From contig DXFM01000050.1 of assembly GCA_019114465.1 (NCBI GenBank), positions 1 through 39,800 on the forward strand: 39,800 nt of DNA. Reading direction: 5' to 3'. Both the position numbers and the translations under genes were made by a program. The DNA is from Candidatus Lachnoclostridium avicola. Its GTDB lineage: Bacteria; Bacillota; Clostridia; Lachnospirales; Lachnospiraceae. The notes below the pieces were generated by a model that was not told the DNA's origin, searched no databases, and saw nothing but the letters and a program-made list of their open reading frames with translations. Below, in pieces: positions 14,461 to 22,656 of the stretch (positions are counted from its first letter, which is position 1; every line of letters begins with the position of its first letter).

Positions 14461-16014
14461 ATGAGAAAAAAACTGAAGGGACTGCTGCGGATCATTTTTG
14501 GCCGTACCACCTTCGCAGTTCTGGCCCTGGCCGCCCAGATCGGAGTGCTGGCCTGGTGCTTTTTGTTTTTTATGGAAAACATTGTCTACATATTCGGCCT
14601 GTATATTCTTCTCAGCGCCGGGGTGGTTCTGTATATTTTAAACAAACGGGAGAGCCCGGAGTACAAGACGGCCTGGATTATACCGGTGCTGATTCTTCCT
14701 GTGTTCGGAGCCCTGCTCTACCTGTTTGTGGAGATGCAGCTGCCCACCCGGTGGATGGCAGAAAGAGTGAGACATCTGTCGGCGGAGACCAGACCCTACC
14801 TGACCCAGGATGAGGAGACGGAGCGGGCCTACGGGGACGACGATTCCGCGGGAGGAAGTCTTTCCCGGTACATGAACAGCTGGGGCGGCTATCCCGTTTA
14901 CCAGAATACGTCGGTCACCTATTTTCCTCTGGGGGACGACCAGTTTCCGGAGCTGAAGCGTCAGCTGGAAGGGGCCAGGCATTTTATTTTCCTGGAATAT
15001 TTCATTGTGGAACACGGAGTGCTGTGGGATTCCATTCTGGAGATTCTGGAGCGGAAGGCGAAGGAGGGGGTGGAGGTACGGTTCATGTACGACGGCATGG
15101 GCTGTCTGACTCTTCTTCCCCACCATTATCCGAAGGAAATGGAGGAGAAGGGAATCCGGTGCAAGGTCTTTTCTCCGGTGCGTCCGGTGCTGTCCACCTA
15201 CCAGAATAACCGGGATCATCGGAAGATCGTGGTGATCGACGGCCATACCGCCTTTACCGGCGGGACAAACCTGGCGGATGAGTACATCAACCGGAAGATG
15301 AGGTTCGGCCACTGGAAGGATACGGCGGTGATGCTGAAGGGGGACGGGGTAAAGAGCTTTACCATGATGTTCCTCCAGAACTGGAATATCACGGAGATGA
15401 AACGGGAGAACTACGAGGCCTACCTGGAATCTTATGAAGATTTCTGCCCGGTTCCCGCGCCGAAGGCGGGGTATGTGATGCCCTACGGGGACAGCCCCCT
15501 GGACGAGGAGAGCGTGGGCAAGCAGGTGTATGTGGATATCCTCTATCAGGCCAGGCGGTATGTCCATATGATGACGCCTTACCTGATTCTGGACCAGGAT
15601 ATGATGTCGGCCCTCACCTACGCGGCCAAGCGGGGAGTGGAGACGATCATCATCATGCCCCACATCCCGGATAAGATCTACGCCTATCTTCTGGCCAGGT
15701 CCTACTATGAGGAGCTTCTGCTGGCGGGAGTGAAAATCTATGAGTACACCCCCGGGTTCGTCCACGCCAAGAGTTATGTGAGCGACGATGACCGGGCGGT
15801 GGTGGGAACCATCAACATGGATTACAGAAGTCTGTACCTCCACTTTGAGTGCGCCGTCTATTTCTACCGGAACCCGGCGGTGGAGGATGTGGAGCGGGAC
15901 TTCCAGGAGACCCTGGAGAAATGTCAGGAGATCACTCTGGAGGACTGCAGAAATTATCCTCGGATCAAGAAACTGGCGGGGAGCCTGCTCCGGCTGTTTG
16001 CGCCCCTGATGTAG
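14461..16014 (+). CDS. cls: Cardiolipin synthase (phospholipase D family)
   Basis: A 517-residue membrane enzyme joining two phosphatidylglycerols into cardiolipin plus glycerol. I chose ATG 14461: an in-frame ATG at 14434 has no ribosome site and lies only ~5 bases after the predicted transcript start, while AGGAAGGAG and GAGGA lie before 14461 (a TTG at 14452 is an alternative). Two N-terminal spans (about 15-37 and 40-60, with a third near 71-91) precede the catalytic part. The two HKD motifs are H253-K255-D260 (HRKIVVIDG, then GGTNLADEY) and H435-K437-D442 (HAKSYVSDDD, then GTINMDYRS). Both are intact and length matches bacterial Cls. It is divergent from a lipid-carrier translocase candidate. 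Confidence 0.94.
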   Translation: MRKKLKGLLRIIFGRTTFAVLALAAQIGVLAWCFLFFMENIVYIFGLYILLSAGVVLYILNKRESPEYKTAWIIPVLILPVFGALLYLFVEMQLPTRWMAERVRHLSAETRPYLTQDEETERAYGDDDSAGGSLSRYMNSWGGYPVYQNTSVTYFPLGDDQFPELKRQLEGARHFIFLEYFIVEHGVLWDSILEILERKAKEGVEVRFMYDGMGCLTLLPHHYPKEMEEKGIRCKVFSPVRPVLSTYQNNRDHRKIVVIDGHTAFTGGTNLADEYINRKMRFGHWKDTAVMLKGDGVKSFTMMFLQNWNITEMKRENYEAYLESYEDFCPVPAPKAGYVMPYGDSPLDEESVGKQVYVDILYQARRYVHMMTPYLILDQDMMSALTYAAKRGVETIIIMPHIPDKIYAYLLARSYYEELLLAGVKIYEYTPGFVHAKSYVSDDDRAVVGTINMDYRSLYLHFECAVYFYRNPAVEDVERDFQETLEKCQEITLEDCRNYPRIKKLAGSLLRLFAPLM

Positions 16015-16135
16015 GCGGTCGGGGCCTTTCAGAGCGCGGACGCAATACGGAGTGCAGACACAGAATAGACACAATTTCCTGATAAAGTCATGGGAGAAAA
16101 ACTGAAAAGAACCTGAAACAGAGAGGAGTACACGG

Positions 16136-17245
16136 ATGAAAGAGCGGATCATAGCGGTTTCCCTGGCGGCGGTTTCCGCCGTTCTGGCGGCAGCGCCCAT
16201 GGAGGTTTCGGCGGCCTCGTCGTCTTCCACGGAGTTTGAGCTGAGGAAAAAGGTAATCGGAATTTCCGGGATTATGGATATTACAGGAATTTACCAGCCG
16301 GTCACCAGGGCCCAGTTTGCCCAGATGCTGGTGCAGGCGTCGGAATATAGGAATACCACGTCGGATCGGAGCACAGTTTCCGTATTTGCGGATGTGCCGA
16401 AGGACAATATGTACGCTTCCTACATCAGGGTCGCCGCCACCAAAGAGTGGATGACCGGCTATCTGGGAGGCGTATTCCGGCCGGACCAGTATGTGACTCT
16501 GCAGGAGGCGGCCAGGGGAGTTCTGGCCCTGCTGGGCTATACCAGCGAGGATTTTACGGGGGATCAGATCGGCGGCCGGATGAGCATGTTTGAGTATCTG
16601 GATTTAAATGATGAGATTGGGAAAAGTTCGTCGGATACCCTGACGAAGGAGGACTGCATCAATCTGTTCTACAATCTGCTGAAGGCGGAGCCGAAGGACG
16701 GGAACGGCATTTACGGGACGGTTCTGGGCTGTGAGCTTACTTCCGACGGGGAGATCAATCCCCTGGCCATGGCGGACAACAGCCTGAAAGGACCGAAGGT
16801 GGTGACCAGCTGGAGCCGGTTTGCGGAGAGCATGCCCTTTGGAGTCAATGAGGGCAATTATTTTGTAAACGGCACGGCGGTGGATATGGAGCTGTTCAAA
16901 TCCTATTTAAACACCGGCTATCTGGTGATCTACTACAATCCTTCCGCGAAGACGGTGTGGGCTTACAGCGAAAATGGGGACGGAGATTCTGACCGGAATG
17001 TAATCAACGGTCATATCGCCCATATCTACTACAATTCCAGCGATGTGATGACCCCCACGGAGGTGGAACTGGATGTGGACGGCAGCCGCTACCGGCTGGA
17101 CAGCTCGGAGATGCAGTTTGCCTTCTCTATGTACGGGACGCTGGAGGTGGGAGACCGGATCACCCTGATCTACAGCACTGTGACAGACGGAAACGGGGAA
17201 GAGACCCGCACGGTGCTGGATTATGTGGACGAGGACGTGGACTGA
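16136..17245 (+). CDS. Exported protein with S-layer homology (SLH) domains
   Basis: A 369-residue protein with a signal peptide (MKERIIAVSLAAVSAVLAA, cleavage probably after AAPMEVSA). Residues about 45-140 hold SLH-like sequence: YQPVTRAQFAQMLVQASEY with FADVP, then ATKEWMTGYLGGVFRPDQYVT followed by LQEAARGVLALLGY. That is about one and a half to two repeats rather than the usual three; a third may be degenerate (around LTKEDCINLFYNLL). The last ~180 residues are beta-rich (VELDVDGSRYRLDSSEMQF, GTLEVGDRITLIYS) and unassigned. SLH domains bind pyruvylated wall polymers. Ribosome site AGAGGAG. The following membrane fusion gene begins 34 bases on, so they are probably cotranscribed. Confidence 0.82.
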   Translation: MKERIIAVSLAAVSAVLAAAPMEVSAASSSSTEFELRKKVIGISGIMDITGIYQPVTRAQFAQMLVQASEYRNTTSDRSTVSVFADVPKDNMYASYIRVAATKEWMTGYLGGVFRPDQYVTLQEAARGVLALLGYTSEDFTGDQIGGRMSMFEYLDLNDEIGKSSSDTLTKEDCINLFYNLLKAEPKDGNGIYGTVLGCELTSDGEINPLAMADNSLKGPKVVTSWSRFAESMPFGVNEGNYFVNGTAVDMELFKSYLNTGYLVIYYNPSAKTVWAYSENGDGDSDRNVINGHIAHIYYNSSDVMTPTEVELDVDGSRYRLDSSEMQFAFSMYGTLEVGDRITLIYSTVTDGNGEETRTVLDYVDEDVD

Positions 17246-17279
17246 AAATAATCATACATAATATCAAGGGAGCAGGAAT

Positions 17280-18953
17280 ATGAAACAAAGTGGAAAGAAG
17301 GCGGGAGCCGGAAAACTGACGAAAAAGAAGGCGGTCATCGCGGCGGTGGTTCTGGTGGCGGTGATCGCCGCCGCCTCCCGGATTCTGGGAGGCGGAAAAG
17401 AGACCGCGGGAGACGGAGCCCAGGAGCAGAAGACGGCTGCTGTGGAGAGACGGGACGTCACCTCCACCCTGTCGGCCTCCGGAAGTCTGGAGGCGAAGGA
17501 CTCCTACAATATCACTTCCCTGGTGGAAGGGGAGGTGCTTGCGGCGGATTTTGAGGAGGGAGACCAGGTGACGAAGGGACAGGTGCTGTATCAGATTGAC
17601 AGCTCCTCCATGGAGTCCCAGCTCACCTCCTCCCGCAATAGTCTCCAGAGAGCTCAGGACAGCCTGGCGGACGCCCAGGCAGACTATAATGAAGCCCTGG
17701 GGAAATTTGCCGGAAATACCTACAAGTCCACCAGGTCCGGCTATATCCGTACCCTCTACATCCATGCCGGGGACCGGGTAAACGGACAGACCACGGTGGC
17801 GGATGTGTATGACGACAAGGTGATGAAGCTGAAGGTTCCCTTTTTGTCCGGGGACGCGGCGGCCATCGCGCCGGGAACCCAGTGCGCAGTGACCCTCACG
17901 GATACTGGGGAGATGATCACGGGGGCGGTGGCTTCCGTCTCCAACATGGATGAGACCATCACCGGCGGGCGGATCGTCCGCTACGTCCATGTGGAGGTGG
18001 CCAATCCAGGCGGTCTGACCACGTCCCACATGGCAGTGGTGACCGTGGGAGACCTGACCTGCGTGGAGGAGGGGGCCTTTGAGCCTTCCGTGGAGACCAC
18101 CATGACGGCGGAGGATCTGGACTCCACTGTGGAGATCGAGTCCCTTCTGGTCTCCGAGGGAGATTACGTGACCGAGGGAACTCCCCTGTTCACCATGACG
18201 GCCAGCTCCGCGGACCGGCTGATGCGTTCCTATGAGAACAGTCTGGACTCCGCCCAGCAGCAGGTGGAAAACGCTCAGAACAGCATTGAGAGCACCCAGG
18301 ACAATTACGACAATTACACCATCACCGCTCCCATCTCCGGGCAGGTGATCACAAAGAACGTGAACGCGGGGGAGACCATCACCAGGGATTCCAACTCGGA
18401 GACCACCCTGGCGGTGATCTACGACCTGTCGGCCCTGACTTTTGAGATGTCCATTGACGAGATGGATATCCGGAATGTGAAGGTGGGCCAGAAGGTGGAA
18501 GTGGTGGCGGACGCTTTTGAGAATCAGACCTTTTCCGGCACCGTCACCAATGTGAGCATCAACGGCTCCTATTCCAACGGGGTGACCAACTACCCGGTGA
18601 CTGTGACCCTGGACGAAGCGGGCGATCTGATTCCCGGCATGAACGTGACGGGAACCATCCTCTTAGACGAGGTAAAGGACGTGCTGGCCATTCCGGCGGA
18701 TTCCCTGATGCGGGGCGACCGGGTGTATGTGAAGGATCCCTCCGCCGCGGCGGAACCGGGAGTCCCGGCGGGATTCCGGTCTGTGGAGGTGGAGACGGGA
18801 CTGATCAGCGACGACTATGTGGAGATCAAAAGCGGCCTGTCCGAGGGGGATGAGGTCTATGTGGACGAATCCTCCCGGAACAGCGGCTTTACCATGATGA
18901 TGCCCATGGGAGGTCCTCCCGGAGGCGGCCCGGGCGGCGGCCCCAGGCCATAG
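17280..18953 (+). CDS. Membrane fusion protein (HlyD/MacA-like) with two adaptor units
   Basis: A 557-residue adaptor of an ABC exporter, anchored by one span (about 18-34) after a Lys-rich start. It seems to contain two adaptor units. Unit one has a lipoyl half (SLVEGEVLAADFEEGDQVTK), a coiled hairpin (MESQLTSSRNSLQRAQDSL) and the second half (SGYIRTLYIHAGDRVNGQT). Unit two has IESLLVSEGDYVTEGTPLF, a hairpin (SYENSLDSAQQQVENAQNSI) and TITAPISGQVITKNVNAGET, then the beta-barrel and proximal parts. The C-terminus is a Met/Gly/Pro tail (GGPPGGGPGGGPRP). Usual MacA/YknX proteins are near 370-430 residues with one unit. It precedes the ATPase and permease by a few bases. In a Gram-positive cell it would act on the outer face of the membrane. 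Confidence 0.88.
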   Translation: MKQSGKKAGAGKLTKKKAVIAAVVLVAVIAAASRILGGGKETAGDGAQEQKTAAVERRDVTSTLSASGSLEAKDSYNITSLVEGEVLAADFEEGDQVTKGQVLYQIDSSSMESQLTSSRNSLQRAQDSLADAQADYNEALGKFAGNTYKSTRSGYIRTLYIHAGDRVNGQTTVADVYDDKVMKLKVPFLSGDAAAIAPGTQCAVTLTDTGEMITGAVASVSNMDETITGGRIVRYVHVEVANPGGLTTSHMAVVTVGDLTCVEEGAFEPSVETTMTAEDLDSTVEIESLLVSEGDYVTEGTPLFTMTASSADRLMRSYENSLDSAQQQVENAQNSIESTQDNYDNYTITAPISGQVITKNVNAGETITRDSNSETTLAVIYDLSALTFEMSIDEMDIRNVKVGQKVEVVADAFENQTFSGTVTNVSINGSYSNGVTNYPVTVTLDEAGDLIPGMNVTGTILLDEVKDVLAIPADSLMRGDRVYVKDPSAAAEPGVPAGFRSVEVETGLISDDYVEIKSGLSEGDEVYVDESSRNSGFTMMMPMGGPPGGGPGGGPRP

Positions 18954-18964
18954 GGGGAACGGCT

Positions 18965-19672
18965 ATGAGGGAACCGCTGATTGAATTGAAGGACATTTAC
19001 AAGATTTATCAGATGGGGGACGAGGAGGTGCACGCCAACGACGGCATCACCCTCACCATCTACAAAGGGGAATTTGTGGCCATCGTGGGAAAGTCGGGAA
19101 GCGGCAAGTCCACGCTGATGAACATTATCGGGGCTCTGGATGTGCCCACTTCCGGCAGCTATTACCTGGGGGGCGAGGATGTGAGCGACATGAGCGATGA
19201 TCAGCTGGCCCAGATCCGGAACCGGATGATCGGCTTCATTTTCCAGCAGTACAATCTGCTGCCCAAGCTGAATCTTCTGGAGAACGTGGAGCTGCCCCTT
19301 CTCTACGCCGGCGTGGGCCGGGAGGAGCGGAGAGAGCGGGCCATGGTGTCCCTGGAGCGGGTGGGCCTGAAGGAGAAATGGAAAAACATGCCCAACCAGC
19401 TCTCCGGCGGCCAGCAGCAGAGAGTGTCCATCGCCAGGGCTCTGGCGGGGGATCCGTCCCTGATTCTGGCGGATGAGCCCACGGGAGCTCTGGACTCCCG
19501 CACCAGCAGGGAAGTGCTGGACTTTTTAAAACAGTTAAACGAAGAGGGGAATACCATCGTCATGATCACCCACGACAATTCCATCGCCGTGGAGGCGAAG
19601 CGGGTGGTGCGGATCCACGATGGGAAAATCAATTTTGACGGAGATGTGAACGACTATGCTGCAATCATTTAA
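18965..19672 (+). CDS. ABC transporter ATP-binding protein (MacB/LolD type)
   Basis: A 235-residue ATPase of the lipoprotein/macrolide-exporter type (MacB ATPase, YknY). Walker A GKSGSGKST (42-50), Q-loop FIFQQYNLLP, signature LSGGQQQR (146-153), Walker B ILADEP (167-172), D-loop GALD, and the switch His in MITHD. All parts are intact. AGGGGGAA precedes ATG 18965. The permease start lies inside its 3' end (17 bases overlap). With the fusion protein before it and the permease after it, it forms a complete MacA-MacB-type mechanotransmission exporter. The substrate is unknown; peptide or envelope-protein export is inference. Confidence 0.95.
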   Translation: MREPLIELKDIYKIYQMGDEEVHANDGITLTIYKGEFVAIVGKSGSGKSTLMNIIGALDVPTSGSYYLGGEDVSDMSDDQLAQIRNRMIGFIFQQYNLLPKLNLLENVELPLLYAGVGREERRERAMVSLERVGLKEKWKNMPNQLSGGQQQRVSIARALAGDPSLILADEPTGALDSRTSREVLDFLKQLNEEGNTIVMITHDNSIAVEAKRVVRIHDGKINFDGDVNDYAAII

Positions 19673-20834
19673 GATGGCCATCAAAAGCATCCTGGGGAAC
19701 AAGATGCGGTCCTTTCTCACCATGCTGGGGATTATCATCGGCGTGGCGTCGGTGATCATTCTGGTGAGTATTGTAAACGGCTATATGTCCACGGTGGTGG
19801 ACAGCTTCGCGGACATGGGAGTGAACCAGATTTCCGTCAATGTGATCAATCTGCCGTCCCGGTCTCTGGACGCGGACGACACCTATGAGTTTTTTGAGGA
19901 GAACCGGGATCTCTATGCCCGGATGACGCCGGTGGTGAACGTCTCCGCTGTGGTGAAGCACGGAAATGATTCCCTGGACTCCACCAATGTGGGCGGCTAC
20001 AGCGAGGATTATCTGGGCATCCGGGGCTACGAGCTGGCGGCGGGGAGAAATCTCCAGTATTCGGATATGATCTCCCGCCAGAAGGTGTGCGTGGCGGGAT
20101 TTTATGTGGCCCACGAGCTGTTCGGCAGCGCGGAGAACGCCCTGGGGCAGACCTTGAAGATCAGCGGCGACGCCTACAAGATCGTGGGCGTGGTCCAGCA
20201 GCAGGACGAGGATGAGCTGGAGGAGGGCGGTTCCGACGACTTTGTCTGGATTCCCTATGTGACGGCCACAAAGCTCACCCGAAACGGATCCATCAGCAAT
20301 TATATTTTCACGTCCAACTCTGTGGACGACACCGACCGGTGCCGCAGCCAGCTGGAGGCCTTTCTCTACGAGACTTTCCAGAACGAGGACCTTTACCACG
20401 TGAACGCCAACAGCGAGCTGCTGGACACCTTAAATGAACAGATCGGAATGATGTCGGGAATGCTGGGCGGAATCGCCGGCATCTCCCTGCTGGTGGCAGG
20501 AGTGGGAGTGATGAACATCATGCTGGTGTCGGTGACGGAGCGCACCAGGGAGATCGGCATCCGGAAGGCCCTGGGGGCCAGGCGGAGCGTGATCATGCAG
20601 CAGTTTGTGATCGAGGCGGCGGTGACCAGCTCCATCGGCGGAATCATCGGGATTGTGATCGGTTCCATCGCCACCGTCGCCCTGGGCAACGCCATGGGAA
20701 TTGACGCGCCGCCCACCTTCGGTGCCATTCTGATCTCCTTTACCGTGTCGGTGGGCATCGGCCTGCTCTTTGGCTACATGCCGGCAAGCCGGGCGGCGAA
20801 GTTAAACCCCATTGACGCTCTGAGAAGCGAATAA
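19656..20834 (+). CDS. FtsX/MacB-type ABC transporter permease
   Basis: A 392-residue permease with the MacB order: one N-terminal span (about 18-42, SFLTMLGIIIGVASVIILVS), a ~220-residue extracytoplasmic MacB-PCD domain (including LPSRSLDADDTYEFFEENRD and FYVAHELFGSAENALGQTL), then three spans (about 265-290, 318-345, 355-376) that contain the FtsX signature VSVTERTREIGIRKALGARR. The ATPase domain is separate here, unlike E. coli MacB, which is the Gram-positive YknYZ arrangement. Translation is probably coupled to the ATPase gene. Confidence 0.94.
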   Translation: MLQSFKMAIKSILGNKMRSFLTMLGIIIGVASVIILVSIVNGYMSTVVDSFADMGVNQISVNVINLPSRSLDADDTYEFFEENRDLYARMTPVVNVSAVVKHGNDSLDSTNVGGYSEDYLGIRGYELAAGRNLQYSDMISRQKVCVAGFYVAHELFGSAENALGQTLKISGDAYKIVGVVQQQDEDELEEGGSDDFVWIPYVTATKLTRNGSISNYIFTSNSVDDTDRCRSQLEAFLYETFQNEDLYHVNANSELLDTLNEQIGMMSGMLGGIAGISLLVAGVGVMNIMLVSVTERTREIGIRKALGARRSVIMQQFVIEAAVTSSIGGIIGIVIGSIATVALGNAMGIDAPPTFGAILISFTVSVGIGLLFGYMPASRAAKLNPIDALRSE

Positions 20835-20856
20835 GGACAGGGAGGAGAATAAGGAA

Positions 20857-21825
20857 ATGAAAGTTGTAGACATGCACTGCGATACCATCGGGGCCCTCTA
20901 TGAGGCGGAACAGAGAGGGGAGCCGGTTTCCCTTCTGGAGAATGATCTTCATCTGGACCTGAAGAAAATGGAGAAGGGAGATTATTTTCTTCAGAATTTT
21001 GCCCTGTTTGTGGATCTGGGCCATACAGACGAGCCATTTAAGACCTGCGTGTCCATGGCGGATCTGTTTTACCGGGAGATGGAAAAAAACAGGGACCGGA
21101 TCGCTCCGGTGACCACCTGGAAAGAGATGGAGGAAAACTGGAGACAGGGAAAAATGTCCGCCCTGCTGACGCTGGAAGAGGGGGAGGTGTGCGAGGGAAA
21201 TCCTGCATTTCTGAGAACTCTCTACCGTCTGGGAGCCAGGATGATGACCCTGACCTGGAATTATGAAAACAGCCTGGCCTGGCCGGGGAAGGGCGGCGGC
21301 GTTCCGGAGACGGAGCGGGGATTAAAACAGCGGGGATTTGAGATCCTGGAGGAGATGGAGTCCCTGGGAATGATTGTGGACGTGTCCCATCTCTCTGACG
21401 CCGGAATTCTGGATGTGCTGAAGGCGGCGAAGAAGCCTTTTGTGGCCTCCCACTCCGACGCCAGGAGCCTGGCCTCCCACTCCCGCAATCTCACAGATGA
21501 GATGATACGGGGAATCGCGGAAAAGGGCGGAGTGATCGGCATCAATTACTGCTGCAGCTTTCTGGAAGACATCCCGGAGGGCCAAAAACCGGTGAGCCGG
21601 ATCGCCAGAATCATCGATCACATGAAGCACATCCGCCAGGTAGGCGGCATCGGCTGCCTGGGTCTGGGCTCCGACTACGACGGGATCACCGGGGAGCTGG
21701 AGCTGCCCACGGCCGCCGCTCTGCCGAGACTGGCGGAGGCCATGGAGGAGGCGGGTTTTACCGCTTCTGAGGTGGAGGACGTGTTTTACAGAAACGTGCT
21801 GGGGCTCTACCGGGAGCTTCTGTAG
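20857..21825 (+). CDS. Membrane dipeptidase family protein (peptidase M19)
   Basis: A 322-residue zinc dipeptidase of the renal dipeptidase (M19) family. The metal and active-site residues are in place: H7 and D9 (DMHCDT), the bridging Glu in LTLEEGE (E106 or E107), H177 (VDVSHLSD), H198 (ASHSDARS) and the Asp in LGSDYDG (D272). Bacterial members cleave dipeptides, often with a D-residue at the C-terminal side. There is no signal peptide, so it acts in the cytoplasm. GGGAGGAG and TAAGGA lie before ATG 20857, 22 bases after the permease stop, so it is likely the last gene of the exporter operon. A link to peptide export is inference. Confidence 0.93.
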   Translation: MKVVDMHCDTIGALYEAEQRGEPVSLLENDLHLDLKKMEKGDYFLQNFALFVDLGHTDEPFKTCVSMADLFYREMEKNRDRIAPVTTWKEMEENWRQGKMSALLTLEEGEVCEGNPAFLRTLYRLGARMMTLTWNYENSLAWPGKGGGVPETERGLKQRGFEILEEMESLGMIVDVSHLSDAGILDVLKAAKKPFVASHSDARSLASHSRNLTDEMIRGIAEKGGVIGINYCCSFLEDIPEGQKPVSRIARIIDHMKHIRQVGGIGCLGLGSDYDGITGELELPTAAALPRLAEAMEEAGFTASEVEDVFYRNVLGLYRELL

Positions 21826-21848
21826 AGACGTCCTTCCATGAAAAGTAA

Positions 21849-21877
21849 TTTACTTGAGGGAACGGATGTGTTATATT
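21849..21877 (+). promoter_or_regulatory. Probable promoter of the cytidylate-kinase-like gene
   Basis: TTTACT (21849-21854), a 17-base spacer and TATATT (21872-21877) preceded by TGT. Transcription would begin near 21884. Confidence 0.6.
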
Positions 21878-21889
21878 ATAGTCAGACGG

Positions 21890-21924
21890 GGGATGGGGAA
21901 CGGCGGAAGGACCGGCCCCATCCC
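21890..21924 (+). other. Leader hairpin upstream of the cytidylate-kinase-like gene
   Basis: GGGATGGGG (21890-21898) and CCCCATCCC (21916-21924) are exact inverted copies around a 17-base loop. It lies at the very start of the predicted leader, with no T run after it, so it is not a terminator. A transcript-stabilising role is one possibility. Confidence 0.5.
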
Positions 21925-21990
21925 GCTGATTATATGGGAAAAAGCAGGGAAAGCTCTGACGGATTTCCCGGTATTGCAGGAGGTTTTCAT

Positions 21991-22635
21991 ATGGCAGATA
22001 AGGGGAACGTGGTGATTACCATTGCCCGCCAGTACGGCAGCGGCGGAAGGATTACCAGCAAACGGCTGGCGGAGGAATTGGGAATCCCGTTTTACGACGA
22101 GGAAATCCTGAAAATGACCTCGGAGGAGAGCGCCATCGGGGAGCAGTATTTCCGTCTGGCGGACGAGAAGGCAGGCAACAATCTGCTTTACCGCATCGTG
22201 GGCGGAGTGAGGGACAGTCTGGGAGCGCCCACGTCCAAAAAACTGACGTCCAGGGAGAATCTGTTCCGGTTCCAGTCGGAGGTGATCCGCAAGCTGGCCA
22301 GAGAGCAGTCCTGCATCATTGTGGGGCGGTGCGCCGACTATGTGCTGGAGTCCGAGCCGGACGTGCGTGTGGTGAAGCTGTTTGTCTACGCGGACATGCC
22401 CACCAGAATCCGCCGTGTCATGGAGGTGGACGGAGTTCTGGAGGAGGACGAGGCGCTGAAGAAGATCAAAAAGATTGATAAGGAACGCCGGGAATACTAC
22501 AAATATTTCACCGGAAGGGAGTGGGGGGATATGACCCTTTACGATCTTCCCATCAACGCCACCAACCTGACCCTGGACCAGCTGGCGGAGCTGGTGAAAT
22601 TCTACATGCAGCTGCGGGGCTTTCACGTCTCGTAG
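21991..22635 (+). CDS. Cytidylate kinase-like family protein
   Basis: A 214-residue protein. An upstream frame opens at 21838, but AGGAGG sits 7 bases before ATG 21991, the predicted promoter lies between them, and the family N-terminus VVITIARQYGSGGR follows at once. The P-loop is the family form RQYGSGGRITSK rather than the GxxGxGKS of true Cmk. Other kept parts are LAEELGIPFYDEEIL, the CIIVGRCADYVL stretch, the Arg pair in TRIRRVMEVDG (lid-like) and KKIKKIDKERREYYKYFTG. These proteins are common in Clostridia beside true Cmk and their substrate is not established. The SH3/NlpC gene starts 21 bases after the stop and may share its transcript. Confidence 0.88.
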   Translation: MADKGNVVITIARQYGSGGRITSKRLAEELGIPFYDEEILKMTSEESAIGEQYFRLADEKAGNNLLYRIVGGVRDSLGAPTSKKLTSRENLFRFQSEVIRKLAREQSCIIVGRCADYVLESEPDVRVVKLFVYADMPTRIRRVMEVDGVLEEDEALKKIKKIDKERREYYKYFTGREWGDMTLYDLPINATNLTLDQLAELVKFYMQLRGFHVS

Positions 22636-22656
22636 AGATATGGGAGAGAAGACGAA

